64,000 bases of DNA from Arenicola marina (taxonomy: Eukaryota; Annelida; Polychaeta; Arenicolidae), in contig OZ025253.1 in assembly GCA_964019135.1 (NCBI GenBank), positions 34,274,548 through 34,338,547 of the forward strand, written 5' to 3'. Each line of letters opens with the position of its first letter. The first letter of the stretch is position 1. The translations under genes were made by a program, and so were the position numbers. Shown one piece after another: positions 1-12,035 of the stretch. Below the pieces are notes generated by a model that was given only the letters and a program-made list of their open reading frames with translations, was not told where the DNA came from and did no database searches.

Positions 1-491
1 AAGAGATTCGTGCGATATTTAGAAAGTTTTTCGATTACACCCTTTTTATCTAAGTTGGGATCAACGGTTATGTTGAAATCACCTCCTATTATGAGATTAT
101 CACCAGTGACGTCTTTCATTAGTTCCCATAGATTGTCAAGAAAATCACATTGTGATTTTACATTGTCTTTGGTGGGAGCGTATATATTTGCTATCGTGAA
201 TTCATTTTCGTCAAATATTGCGTTTATCAATAAAATCCGACCGTTCTTATCAGTTGCAAGGGATGTAACTCTACAATCAATATCAGGAGGAAACAGTATA
301 CAGACCCCTCTGCTATCTTCAGAGAAATGGTTGAATTCAATAGTACAACCCCATTCTCTTTGCCATCTTACTTCATCTGTTATTACACTATGAGTTTCTT
401 GCAGTAAAACTAGACAGTTTTTATGAAATTTGTGAAGATATCTAAACAGCGATAGTCGTTTAAAGTTATTCCGTAGGCCTCGTATATTCAT
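1..491 (-). CDS. LINE ORF2, 5' part: endonuclease domain (L1/Tx1-like), runs off the window
   Basis: Reading the minus strand from an ATG at 491 gives an open frame of 163 codons that continues past the left edge. It shows the apurinic-endonuclease signature of L1-type LINEs: MNIRGLRNN at the start, VLLQETHS (catalytic Glu), a W..EWG segment, SRGVCILF, NIYAPTKDN, and IIGGDFN (catalytic Asp and Asn). This domain nicks target DNA to prime reverse transcription. An ORF1 remnant lies upstream on the same strand (1101-1395), the normal LINE order. The reverse transcriptase, if present, is outside the window. No stop is seen in the visible part, so this copy is fairly young or selectively preserved. 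L1/Tx1 assignment rests on motif style only. Confidence 0.85.
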   Translation of the reverse strand, partial: MNIRGLRNNFKRLSLFRYLHKFHKNCLVLLQETHSVITDEVRWQREWGCTIEFNHFSEDSRGVCILFPPDIDCRVTSLATDKNGRILLINAIFDENEFTIANIYAPTKDNVKSQCDFLDNLWELMKDVTGDNLIIGGDFNITVDPNLDKKGVIEKLSKYRTNL

Positions 492-1100
492 ACTTAGTAT
501 CTCTAGTTTAAAGGCCATAGATAATGTAATGGTTTTAAAGTTCTTAACAATCGAGCTGCAACCAAGTCAGGGTGCGCTGTGTTACTATCACGTTTTAAAC
601 TACTACCACATATAAACATGGAGGAACAGGACCATAAAACACCTTGCCGTGTTGCATAACTGTTCATCAAGGAGACACGCTTACTGAAGATAACAAAGAA
701 TGTGCTATAGCAGATTATGTGACAGTAGTAGAAAAAGGAGAAGAGAAGAAGAAGAAAAAGAAAAACAGAACGCGAGCTCACGCGTGTGCATAAAAGGAGG
801 CGAAAAGGAAATGAGATTAGGGCGGAACCGAGGATGCCAAAGTGCCACGGGCCGCTGGTTTGGCTGACCGTAGAGCTCATGATAACATTGGCGAGCAGAT
901 GAAATATACAACTTACTGAAGCCCAGCTTGTGGGCCGGCCTGACACAATAATGCATGCATGGGTGGCGATTGAAGCTTGAAGGTTAGTCCTAGCCCACTC
1001 AGACGGGGCCCTAGCTCAGTTCAGTTGTACTCCGGCGCTGTACACTGTACGGTGAACACTGTTTATCCAGGTTGGTTGCACACGAGGGGTTGTCTCAAAG
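492..1100. other. inter-ORF region of the LINE, no gene recognised
   Basis: Between the LINE ORF2 start and the ORF1 remnant. It holds a purine-rich tract around 725-770 (GAAGAAGAAGAAAAAG type). A minus-strand open stretch at 956-705 has hydrophilic composition at its start but matches no family I know. It may be the 3' part of a decayed ORF1 or spacer. Confidence 0.3.
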
Positions 1101-1395
1101 TCATAGTCTTTGATTATCAGCGCGGTGTGGTGTGGTCGGCCCGCCATGCCAATAAAGGGGCAGCCGGTCAATTGTCTCCACGGTGTAAACTACCCCATCC
1201 ACCTTTAGCTTGTTGCCCGTCACATTGGCCCGTCTCCCCTCCTGTCGAGCTGCTTTCATCAGTGGTAGTAGCCTTCTGCGCTGTTCCTGTATCTGGGGCG
1301 GCAGGTCTTCATCCACAAACACGCCAGTCCCCCGTAGTGATTTCTTCTTATCCCAGACCCTCTGTCGATCCGGGTAGAGGACAAAGCGGACGATG
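1101..1395 (-). pseudogene. LINE ORF1 fragment (L1 ORF1p-like C-terminal domain)
   Basis: The minus strand from about 1395 to the stop at 1101 reads IIVRFVLYPDRQRVWDKKK, then RGTGVFVDEDLPPQI, then RRRLLPLMKAARQEG and KLKVDGVVYTVETIDRLP. This is the nucleic-acid-binding C-terminal domain pattern of L1 ORF1 proteins: a P-x-I-I-V-x-F strand, a 'GTGVFVDEDLP' strand, RR-x-L-x-P, and a closing 'KLxVDGxxY'. The upstream part of ORF1 is missing because the frame stops at about 1396. It lies in the correct order with the ORF2 endonuclease, so both are probably one inserted element on the minus strand, within or beside the 5' part of the KDZ gene. Confidence 0.7.
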
Positions 1396-1420
1396 ATCGA
1401 TTATTTGTACCTATCTACAG

Positions 1421-4400
1421 GATAATGTCGTGTCATTGCACGCAAAGAAACATTCAGCCATTGCATGTGTTACCGGTGCGTCAGCTGAAGGACCAGGTGT
1501 AGTCAAGACTGTCAACGGGCTGTCCACTTGTCTCACCTGCCGTTTCGGGAAGACAACCTGCGTCCATGTAAAGAACATCGCAAAGCATGTGGCTGCAGAT
1601 ACCCCACCGGATGACCTTATGTCTTTGTTTGAGCCCGAAACGTCGCCTTGTCATTCCCTGCGGCCTATTCCGTTTGTCTTAACAGCGGGTATGAAAGAAA
1701 AGCTGGCAGGGGGGAACAACCGTTTTGGTATTTCCAACGGTGTATGCAGCTGCTCCCCTGTGAAATCTTGTTGTGGCCTAGAGTTACTTCCGTTACACGA
1801 GAAGGTGGTTATTCTTGTGACGGCTACAGGCTGCTTTGAGTGTAACGGTAAGTGCATTGGTCCTTGTGATAGACATTATCATATCTTTCTAATTTCATCT
1901 CTTAGCCTTTGGCCTTCTGTGGTAACTTAATTTTGGACGGTGGAGGCGGAAGTCTTGAAATCTGGTATTTGGGTACGCGAGTGAGCTAATTGATGTAGTT
2001 AGTTATTGGATTTGTGACAATTTTCGTTACATGGCATTACATTACAGTAGAGCAGTACATTACTTTCATCGCTCAGTGGAAATGTTAAAATGTATGGTAT
2101 TTCTGTCAGTAAATAACTGATATCATTCGCAATAATGTTGCATGCAAGCCTAGGTTACTAATTTTCTTGTGTTGATACGCATCGTAAATGTAAAATTTAG
2201 AAGCATGATATGTCTAGGTTTTTAATAATTAAGAAATATATGCAGGCCAACGTCTGTAGCTTATATGTATATTCACATTTGATATCTTATATGCATTGCT
2301 AGTCAGATATAAAAATAAGCATTGTGGACATTTTCCAGTTTACACCAAGACTTGTCCCTCCTGTAGGAGCAAATATGCCTTCGACCAGCAAGATAATTGT
2401 GCTTTGGACATGAGCAGCCATATCTTTGCGTATGAAGTGTTGAGGGGCTTCATGTCCCATTATTTCCCTTATGAAAATTTACTACAGTGTAACTATGATA
2501 AAACTATAGTAATTTTGACTATAGTTATTTTGTGGTATTTTCGCCACTGTAGTATTTTGTACTACAGTAATACTATAGTTTTACTACAGTAATACCATAG
2601 TTTGACTACAGTAATACTATAGTTTTACTAGAGTAATTCCATAGTTTGCTATAGTTATACTACAGTAGCCTAATACTATAGTTTTACTACAGTAATACCA
2701 TAGTTTGCTATAGTTTTACTACAGTAATACTACAGTTTTACTACAGTAATACCAGTTTGCTATAGTTTTACTACAGTAATGCTAGTTTTACTACAGTAAT
2801 ACCATAGTATTACTGTAGTACAAAATACTACAGTGGCGAAAATACCACAAAATAACTATAGTCAAAATTACTATAGTAGTGTAGTTACTGTAGTTATACT
2901 ATAGTAATATTAGTCGTAAGACTGTAGTTATACTATAATACTACTACAGTTGTACTGATGTATAGTTTTACTATAGTAATATTAGTGGCACTACTGTAGT
3001 CATACTATAGTTGATTATGTCATAGTATGACTATAGTTCACCTATAGCCTGTCAGACTATCATATCATATTGGAATTGTCCCTTACGAAAACCTACCATG
3101 AGATTACCATGGTATACCATGATAAATTTACCTAGGTATTTTGAAACAGGTATACCATGGTAATTTACTATGGTATACCATGGTATACCAAGTACCAGGG
3201 TATGCTAATTTACCATGGTACTTTACTACATGGATACCATGGTATATTATGGTATCAATCACCATTACATATAGCGATATATATATATATATATATATTA
3301 TATATAATGCCAGAGTCTGAAAAATACAAGAGTAAAGAATACAAACATTTACAATCCACTTTCATATATATGTATTGCAATAAAACGATGCAGTGTGTGA
3401 ACCTGTGACATACGTGCATTATACACACATAATTAACTAAAGGTTACCTGTCACATAAATGACAAAAATTCCAAAAGATTTATATAATATACACATTCTA
3501 GCTGTATGGATATCTTAGAAAAACAAGCTACTATTATGTGAAAAAATGTTCATTGCTTATATGCATATTGACATAAAATTAAATCAACAGATAATATTAA
3601 GATACACCATATAGCAGCATCATAGTCACACACCTTCAAATTTAAATTTCACATCTAAAAAGTGCCAGGATCTTTCCAAATTAAAACAATGCTCGTTTGA
3701 ATGATTCATATATTGATATTAAATAAAATATTGTTCATTTCACAGCTTATACATTTGAACGAATTGAAAAGAAAATGCCATCATGGAATTTTGTCCAGTC
3801 ATTATATGCACAATAACATCACATGTATATAGACGACATAAAAACCAGCTTATTATTCAACTATTTCAAATAATGTATACTCTAACTCATGTACAAGAAG
3901 TGACTTATAATTGAATTGATAAAGTATGCTCTCTTTTTTTGTAACAGATACAAATTCCACCTTAAAATGAGATGCACTACCATGCAGTACTTCGCATCTA
4001 CTACATAACTACTACTTAACTTTAAAACTACTATTCAATGCATATAACATATAAGCTTATAAATAATCCTTTATACAAAAATATATTCATTTTAACTTTT
4101 TCTTCTTATTATCCAGCCCTTACAACGTGGCTGATCTTCTTTCGCATTAGCATGCAAATTTCTTTTACGTCATTGCCAGGACATTCTCTCCTGACTTGAC
4201 CTGCAAAAAAGGATACACTTATCGTCAGTAAATTATCATTCACCAATGCTGTTTAACATTGTAAGACATGGGTGATAAAATGTTAGAAAGCTATCTTACG
4301 AAACTTTGTACTATATTTATTATTACCCCAGTACATTATGCAGGAAGCAAAACAAATACCAAAGATAATGTTGTAAACAGTATAGCCTGAAAACAAGACT

Positions 4401-7400
4401 ATACCGTAGTATAGAGTTGCCACATGAAACATAAAGACAGTTCCCTGATTTTTCCCTGAGCCATTGAAAGTTACCCTGTGTAACAAAAGGTAGGCCTTCA
4501 ACCTCCCCACACAGACACCACTAAATAATTGGGGGGAGGCATGCAACAGGGTTGGTTGAGGCACCCATAGACCCATATACCAAGGAACAAACAAAGTATC
4601 TTTTAAACAAGATGTTAACGAGAGGAATGCACAAGACATACAGAATTCACAATCTTTGTACAGTTGTGCGAAGGTTCATACACACCATATCATATGGGGG
4701 CACAAACTCCAGAGAGGGAGGGGGGGTGGGGCAGGTCGAACCACAGGCGCTGCAGATCGACTGACACAGGCCGGGGCCTGTGGGTCGAACCCTACTCCCT
4801 CCGGCGTTTGGGGTTACTGTACTGTAGTGTAGATGGTGTGTCAGTGGCTGCACAGGCGCCGTAAATCAACTGACACTGTGACAGATGCCGGGGAGGGAGG
4901 GGGGGGGGGGTGAGTGGACTATCAACTGATTAGCCCCATGTGGCGTCGTTGGGAACTGCCTCATATGGGACTATCAACTGATCAACAAGTTTCAGTTTAT
5001 AAAGGCTTCTGTTCGCCTTATGTTAGTGTGTCACGCTCGAACCTGGGTGTCTTCAGGTTCTATACAGTATAGTATTGATAAATACATACCTTTCATTCAT
5101 ATACATAAGCAAATATTTGTGAATGTAAGCAAATCGTATACACATGCCGCAGGACTTCGTCTTCGCCTTTCCACAACATTTTTCAAACTTCGCGCATGCG
5201 CCTTACTATCTTCGCCAGGCGGCAGCTGCCGCCTGGTGGCGCGTTACTCACGTCGCGGGCTGTGGCACGCTGCAAATTTCACTGGTGTTTGAGGGCGGGG
5301 GGGGGGGGTGGGGGGGGGACTTAGTACATTGTTGGGATTGCGGGGGGGGGGGGCGGTCCGCGGTAAAGCCACCCCTACTTCACCGCCAAAATACGCTCGT
5401 AGGGGGCATTTCACTTTTCACCTTGAAAATTGGCTCGAACGTTTGAACGCGAAAATATCCGCTCGGAAGGGAAATTCCTTTTACCTTGGACCCACTCGGT
5501 TTATTACTTTCCCCGGCAAACTCGGCCTATGAACGCACATTTTCAGAGTTCCCCGACCGAATTTGGTGGAGCAAAAGGGGGTGGGGGGGGCTTGACTGCG
5601 AACCCCCCCTCAAAACCCGGCAATAAGCACCCCCCACCCCCCCCCCCCCCCCCTCCCCGGGGATACTGCATAGCCGATACGCCAGTGTAGCTACTTATTC
5701 TCGTAGTCGTATTCCCGTATTGATTGCATGATTCCCCTAATTTAGAATAATGGAATGACAGTTCATGATAACCATAATGGTAATTCTGCGTGCGCTCAAC
5801 GGTTCTGTTGAATATAGCAGGACCAAAAAAATTAAAGTTTTTAAGTTTCAGTATTCAACCTGTGCTCAAATGCATAGTTAGTTTTTAATTAGTCTTTTAA
5901 TTGTGCATCTGATTCAACAGTTGAGAACTTTCACTGCATAGTTAGTTTTCAGTTGAATCTCGATCAGTTAGGTCTCGACTGAGAAATAAGTTGTTTTCTG
6001 TACGCCGGGGATATTATGTGCAGTTATATCATGCACATCATTGTATATGGAATACTCTGCTGATACCATGGTATAATTCTGGTGACACAATGATTTACCA
6101 TAATATTTCACGGTAATATATGATACATACCGTACATGGTAGGGTATATATGGTTTACCATGACATACCATGGCAGGATATGGTTTATCATTGGTACCAT
6201 TGGTGAAGTTGTACCATTGGTGAAGTTGTGGCTGATGTGCCTGCCTTTTGCCCTATTAGGGGACTCCTATAATTTGATTGCTCTTTAACCATGTTAACTT
6301 ACAGCCCGGCTATTATCGTGGTCAACTATGGTACATCGCTGTGTAATGAATAATATATCATGGTACATAGCATATATTTTGGTAACCTAGCTACCCTGGT
6401 ATATCATGGCACATGATGGAAAAGCAGTATACACTCCAAATCTACTTTGATATAGTGTGGTTATGCCAAATTACTCCATTGTATATTATGATAATGTCCG
6501 TCTACCATCATGAAATCAATACCAGGGTTGGTTGTATATTCAGGACGCTTTAACCATTTTTGGTCATATCGCGTCAATGAGAGTGGAGCCAAGATACCGG
6601 GGGTAACCTCCTACTCTTTGCGTAAACGCACATGGGATCTTTATCCTGCGACCACAAAGACATGGCCACAGCGGGAATCAAACCTTCGATCCGCGTGCCA
6701 TTAGGCTCTCAGGTGACCAGAGCGCTCAATGCGAGCGCTCTAACCCATTAAATATACCATGGTTAACTATGATATATCATGATATATCATGATGTACCAT
6801 AGTGTAACCTGGTATATCATAATATGCTATAGTATATCACGCCCTTCCAAGATCATAGCATGGTATATCTTAACTTCATCATGATATTGCCATGGTAAAC
6901 TATGATATATCTTAGTATTCTGTGATATATCATAATATACCATGGTATATACCGTGGTATATCATAAGATGCTATGGCATATCACACCCTTCCATAATAC
7001 CATAGTATATATCGGTCGATTATCATGAAATTACCATGATATGCCATGATATATCATGGTATTTTTTCGTAAGGGATGGAATTACTGTAAAAAATGATTT
7101 CTAGACATAATATTGTGGTTATACTACAGTAACCAGATAGTAACTCTAGTAATATTATGCTCACTATAGTAATACTATAGTAGTCAGATAGTGACTATAG
7201 TAATATTATGCTCACTATAGTTACACTATAATAGTCAGCTAGTGACTATGGTAATATCATAGTAATATTGTGCTGACTATAGTAACACTATAGATGCTGT
7301 AGTGATATCATAGTAGTACTATGATAATAATAGTTCTACTATTGTACTCTGTAATTCCAGACATAATATTGTAGTAATACTATAGTAGTCAGACAGAGAC

Positions 7401-10157
7401 TATGGTCATATTATAGTAATATTATACTGACCATAGTATTACTATAGTAATATTGCATTAGTATTGTACTATTATGGTATAACTATAATATTACTATAGT
7501 GAATTTTCTTAAGGGTTACTCGGAGGGTTAAGCTTCTGTCATATTTATCCAAGATCAGTGTGAATGACTCGGTACTCGTATACTTTCGTGTAATATATCC
7601 TTTTATTATATATGACTTAAGATAATGTTCACACCTCATTTATAGCCTACCGTTCTTTATGTAAATTAATAATTTCGATTGTTTCGAAACCTAATTGCAA
7701 GCTTTAGGAGAATTAGAGGTGAACGTTATTATTCTTGTCTTGCAAAATGTGTCTCCTTACCAGAACGACTCTCCACACGGCACATCAGGTTTTGATGAAG
7801 GTGCATGCCGATTCAGGTTGCGCCCACCCGTTGTCGTACAACACGTACAAGGCGGCCTGGTATGCCTTTCTTAGTCTGCTTGAAGTTGATATGGCCGAAG
7901 GCTTCTGTTGTGACACCTGTGGTGATTCCCCAGAAGTCGTGCTGATGGACGCTACCAGTCTTTCCTTCAGGCGGAATCTTCTGTCATGGAGAGAATTTCT
8001 TCTGCAGAAAGGAAAATTAACTAAAGTTAAAACCAAGAAGGTGCAGTAAGTATGGTCTTCTATGTGACAAGGAACAAGTTAAAGTATTGGCTCTGCACTG
8101 AGAACCGATTGCTTTGATTACTATTTCTCATTTATTATATTTTTGGTCGAAAAGCCTTTTTGTATGCTTCTTGTTGTGTATTCCAATAATGAACAGACTT
8201 TTTCTGAGATGTGTCAATTAATTCACATTAATTGTTATGATCCTTTACCTCTCAGACACTTAGATCGGCGCTTCTTAACGGAAAAAGTAAAGCGGAATAT
8301 GGTCAGACAGTTAACAACTGTCGGCTTAGCTGAGGCGGACTATGCAGTACTGTTGAAAAAGCTGCAAGGTCACCCGCTGGCCAAATGGCTACCGAAAGTA
8401 ACTGAAAAGCGAAACCAGAGAGTGATGTGTCTTACCGCATGGAGGACTCTAATATATACGCTGGCGGCGAACTCTCCAGTGTGTGGCCTAATACATCCTT
8501 CGAAACAAATGGATGAGCTTTTGGAAAACATCATCAGTAATACGGATACCTCTCGGAATGGAACCATTTTAAAGACCCTGCAGCATGAACTACCAATATT
8601 ATTTGACCTGTTCGGGTCGGTGGGGTTTGAGTTGATTGATGAACTCAAACCAGTGTTAATTGAACTCAGGAGACTTCACTCGGTCCCTTTTGAGACCGAC
8701 ATCGTGTTTCATGAGGAAGATGCCCTCGAGGACCGATTAGCTTTTTTCCCATCCTTGTCCATGGTTAGGGGCAGAGGCTCGTTTACAGCGGATTCGGAAA
8801 CTTTACAAGAAAACCCGAGTGATTGCAATAAGCATTATAAGGGGCATCCAAGCTTACTGCCTGGGATCTTTACTGCCTTCTGCCAGCATGGTAAGACCGG
8901 CCTATATGCATCAATATTGGTCAGCTACTTTTGGTTTTCAAGGACGACTTATATATGTTATTGCCTGTTAAATAAGATATAAATATATGGCCTTGCGTAG
9001 ACGGACGACATTTATAGCATAGCAAAGAAACCCATTGTTTGGACGGAAAGCAACGTGTCGCTTTTTAACTCTTTCACTTGGGGTATGCCTGTGATACCTT
9101 TATTGTGCTTCTACTGAAATGGTAATTTTATATCGTAATCAATGAATATCACAAATAGCCAATATAGTTTTCCGTTGTGTTCAATTTCAGGAAAATGTTA
9201 TGGATTTCAAGTCATGAGAAGAAAAGAGTCCCCCAACGTCCCCTTCACATTTCTACGATCTCGTTTTAAGACTGGTATGAAACTATATTTAGTTTCGTAC
9301 TGTGTATGGCTATTTTATAATATGAGTCATTTGTATGAGTGTCACTTTAAAAGCATTTGTTAAACGATCTTTCTATGTTTTATTTAATAGTGAGACATGC
9401 TCACAAAATGTACAGTTTATATTTTCCAAGTTTTGCCATTTTCATCTTTAAAAAACTAGGGGGCTACATGCAAAGACATGTCTCCACCTATCCGTGATCA
9501 TCCCCAGTGAGCAATAGTTCCTTTACAGGGGACATTAAGTGTCCAACCAACCAAGCAACCAACCAATAATTGACGCTTTAAGAAATAATAACGTATGTTG
9601 TTAAGCAAGCGTTATAACCATTTGTTATCAACCATATATCAATATTTCTTACCAGCTCCGAAGATTGTGGTGTACGACAACGCCTGCCAGCTACATACCT
9701 ACTGCTTGAATCGACATCCGTCGTTTTTCAAGAAGACTTGGTTCTTGGTTGATGCTCTTCACTGGCCCAATCACAAAGGTACACTCTTCGTCCCCAGTTG
9801 TGGCTCACATTGGATGACTTAGGTACTTTGGTTATATGGACGAATTATTTGCAGGCCGATGAAATGTCGCACATGAGAATGCTGGAATTATACTCTAAAC
9901 GCATTATGCACTATCACAAAACTTAAAATGCGTAATAATTATAGGTGTGTCTCTTTTTTCCAGCTTGCTCCCATGGCTATAGATTAAAGTCGTACCTCCA
10001 GCTGGCAAGCATCAACAGTCAGATGGTCGAACAGAATAACTCTCTCCTAAAGAGAATAAAAGGCAGTCTTTCGTATATGACCGAGGACAACTTCATGAAG
10101 CATTGTAGCTTTTACTTGTGGGCGCGAAACAAAGATTACCCAAGGCTAACTATGTAA
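1421..10157 (+). CDS. KDZ (Kyakuja-Dileera-Zisupton) transposase-type gene, seven exons, 5' end missing
   Basis: Exons inferred from GT-AG sites with matching phases: 1421-1847, 2339-2429, 7764-8045, 8256-8890, 9191-9274, 9656-9778, 9964-10157 (611 codons plus stop). Exon 1 has a Cys cluster (CLTCRFGKTTCVHV, SWIM-like) and CSCSP. Exon 2 has CPSCRSKYAFDQ. Exon 3 has FCCDTCGDSPEVVLMD. Exons 5-6 give GFQVMRRKESP, then VYDNACQLHTYC and VDALHWPNHK. Exon 7 gives CSHGY, INSQMVEQNNSLLKRI and YMTEDNFMKH. These are the signatures of KDZ DDE transposases, and the presumed triad (MDATS, YDNAC, VEQNN) is present. Exon 1 begins at a phase-0 acceptor, so upstream exons are missing or lie left of the window. 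I saw no terminal repeats, so it may be a transposon or a host gene derived from one. The exon 2 donor (GTATGA) is the least certain junction. Confidence 0.8.
2503..2876. repeat. foldback structure with about 75-bp inverted arms
   Basis: Bases 2503-2578 and 2802-2876 are near-perfect reverse complements. Both contain a TATTTTGTGGTATTTTCGCC core flanked by ACTATAGT motifs. The 220-bp spacer is itself made of TACTACAGTAATACTATAG-type repeats, so the whole region could extrude as a long hairpin. Confidence 0.8.
3260..5200. other. AT-rich intron filler, no gene
   Basis: Interior of the inner element. It holds a (TA)n run at 3277-3305 and AT-rich sequence to about 4640, then a GC-richer stretch with homopolymer G runs (4720-4735, 4895-4912). 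No exon or RNA gene was recognised. Confidence 0.5.
5213..5241. repeat. GC-rich palindrome
   Basis: A perfect 22-bp palindrome, half-site CCAGGCGGCAG, with partly matching flanks (CG..CG). A related interrupted form, GCCGCC-TAGCCA-GGCGGC, occurs at about 14849-14866. Confidence 0.8.
5289..5655. repeat. G-run and C-run cluster
   Basis: Runs of 8-14 G occur at 5298-5320, 5341-5355 and 5577-5590, and a long C run at 5630-5655. On either strand this is quadruplex-prone low-complexity DNA. No coding meaning. Confidence 0.75.
6523..6748 (-). mobile_element. tRNA-derived SINE, minus orientation
   Basis: The reverse complement carries the same tRNA-like head as the SINE at 13843: GTTAGAGCGCTCGCATTGAG, then a B-box-like GGTTTGATTCC, GCTGTGGCCATGTC, and the same tail ending in TGACGCGATATGACCAAAAA. 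The A-box end is lost at about 6748. It is older than the 13843 copy because the B box has changed. Confidence 0.75.
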
Positions 10158-10509
10158 CTGGCACCATAAAGAACATACTTTAGGATCTGTTCATACTTGT
10201 TCACGTTTGACGTGAAAATGCATGTTATGAAGTTTTTAATTCTGTAATAATATCGCGATTAGCACGTATTGAAATATAAACGTGATGAAGAGTGATGTGT
10301 GTACGTGTAAGAAAATCGCGACCAGATAATGTCTAATTAAGGAATATTAAGGATCTATGAGGGTGAAAGGATGTGTCAGGTTCGAATTTTAAAAGGAACT
10401 CTGTATGTGTTCGCCTAGCAAACAACAAGTCCCCCAAGCACCAACTCTACGTGTAAAATCTGTATGAAAGTATTAAGCACGCTATTGACTATTTGGGCTG
10501 AGTAGAACG
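10158..10509. other. downstream of KDZ gene, nothing recognised
   Basis: AT-rich sequence after the KDZ stop codon. No exon, RNA gene or repeat was recognised. Confidence 0.5.
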
Positions 10510-11600
10510 AAAAGCTGTCCAAGTATCAATGAAGGCCTTGGAAAAGTACTGCGCGTTTTAAAATCCATGTATGAGGAATTAAGATCTTGTGTACAATCGG
10601 GAGGTGAATTATCTGAATTATGTAATTGTTCGTAGGGTACAAACAAGGATGGCTATTGAGCCCATTGCATTTTAGTTTGTATATAAATGAATATATGAAC
10701 GAACTTAATCGCGGTACATGTGCAGGTGTCCAAGTTACGTACACGTTTCCAAATGTTTTAGCTTTATTTTACCCGGATGCCCTCTGTAACTTGCCAGATA
10801 CAGTTGGTAGTTTACAACAGATTAATTAATACACTCTCTGAATACCGTACCAAATGTGGCATGCCAGGTAATTTTCTTAAGAAAGCCAAAGTTATGGTGT
10901 TCAGGTATCGCCGGTGTCTGAGAGCCATTGGAACATTGTGGTTTCAGGAGTAAGTAATAGAATACACGCCGCAGTATAACTACTTTAGAATTATTTTCAC
11001 AACGAAATTTATTTGGACAGCAACACAAAAACATTGTGTGGACCAAGCGGAAAAAATGGTTCCGAACGCTACATGTCCTCATGTACGGTGCGGAACTTGA
11101 ACGTGTCCAACCGAAGTACTGTACTGCTTTATGCGAACTCGGACAACAAACGCTTAGCTGACAGTGCCAAATTAAAGTAATTAAGTATTGAGTTATCTTG
11201 ACAGCGATGCCAGATACCAGGTTGGCGAAGAACGCTTAAAGTTGACAAAATAGAACGGAATTGGGTCTCACCGGTTAGAAACTGGTTGTTTACCCATGGT
11301 TTTTGGGTTTCATAGTTGGGGCAGGGGGTAGGGGATCACGAGAAGTCACACATAGTGTCGCAGATATTGGTTTTTATAACTGGTACGCCAACATAAGAGC
11401 AAACTCGCAATTATCACTTTGAGTACTGTTAATATAGAACCTTACTTAATCCGGAAAAGTATTTAACTGTTGTCAAATGTGATAATTTTTTAGAAAGGGA
11501 AGACAATCTTTTAAGTAGGTTTCGTTGTGGAAGTTGCTATCTGCGATTTGATGAGGTGGAACTTTTAGATAGACTGCAATTTTCGTATTCTTGATTGTAG
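10510..11600 (+). pseudogene. decayed non-LTR reverse transcriptase (LINE fragment)
   Basis: Broken frames on the plus strand keep the order of a LINE polymerase. VLKSMYEELRSCVQSGG is followed by GYKQGWLLSPLHFSLYINEY (the GVRQGCxLSPxLFxLYIND motif), then FYPDALCNLPDTVGSLQQIN (the YADD block, no longer intact). KKAKVMVFRYRR, MYGAELERVQPK and, near 11520, FRCGSCY follow. There are many stops and frame changes, so it is dead and old. The clade cannot be fixed from this; the C-terminal pattern resembles CR1/L2-type relatives. Confidence 0.65.
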
Positions 11601-12035
11601 GCAGGAGGGCAGCCTTGAAGTACTAATAAACAACTATTAACGTAACCAAGTTCCGGCATGCTATTTATAATATGTGTAGACTGGTCACGAGATGCACCAT
11701 CACAGCTGACATAATACCTTTATATTGTTGTTGTATGGTGCTAAAAATAAAATAACCATCCAGAAGCTCTGAGGCGTTTATGTTGCATGTGATCTGTGGC
11801 TTACTGTAACAGGGGAGAGGAAACCTGCTTCCAAATAAAATACGGTCCCGACGACCACTTGTCGCCTTCGTGTTAAACTACATCCCTATTGATTCATTGC
11901 GAGCTCTTTAACGATATTTTGTGTAATAAAGAGGACTTGAAGCAATTCTATCATTGCTGAACCAGTGAACAATTTCCATACTGAACCTGCTTTTAATGTC
12001 TGAACATTAGTTATAGGCTGTTCATCCTTCCATAT
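11600..12035. other. intergenic, nothing recognised
   Basis: Mixed-composition sequence between the decayed LINE and the minisatellite. No coding signal, RNA gene or repeat was seen. Confidence 0.5.

Larger units (their letters stand above)
3079..7076. mobile_element. inner inverted-repeat element with 8-bp target duplication
   Basis: The termini are TCCCTTACGAAAA at 3079 and TTTTCGTAAGGGA ending at 7076. The flanks are TGGAATTG (3071-3078) and TGGAATTA (7077-7084), which match at 7 of 8 bases. An 8-bp duplication is typical of hAT (and Zisupton) DNA transposons. The ends are rich in the palindromes ACCATGGT and ATACCATGGTAT (3090-3260, 6050-6180, 6740-7060). No transposase is seen; the interior carries a SINE and G-rich tracts. 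The family is inferred. Confidence 0.55.
2466..7515. mobile_element. outer inverted-repeat element in the KDZ intron, composite
   Basis: The ends are inverted repeats of about 22 bp: CCCTTATGAAAATTTACTA at 2466 and its imperfect complement ending TTTTCTTAAGGG at 7515. The terminal zones (2480-3060 and 7090-7505) are built from self-complementary ACTATAGT and TACTACAGTA motifs. No coding region is seen, so it looks like a non-autonomous DNA transposon enlarged by later insertions. No clear target-site duplication was found. It lies wholly inside intron 2 of the KDZ gene. Confidence 0.5.
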
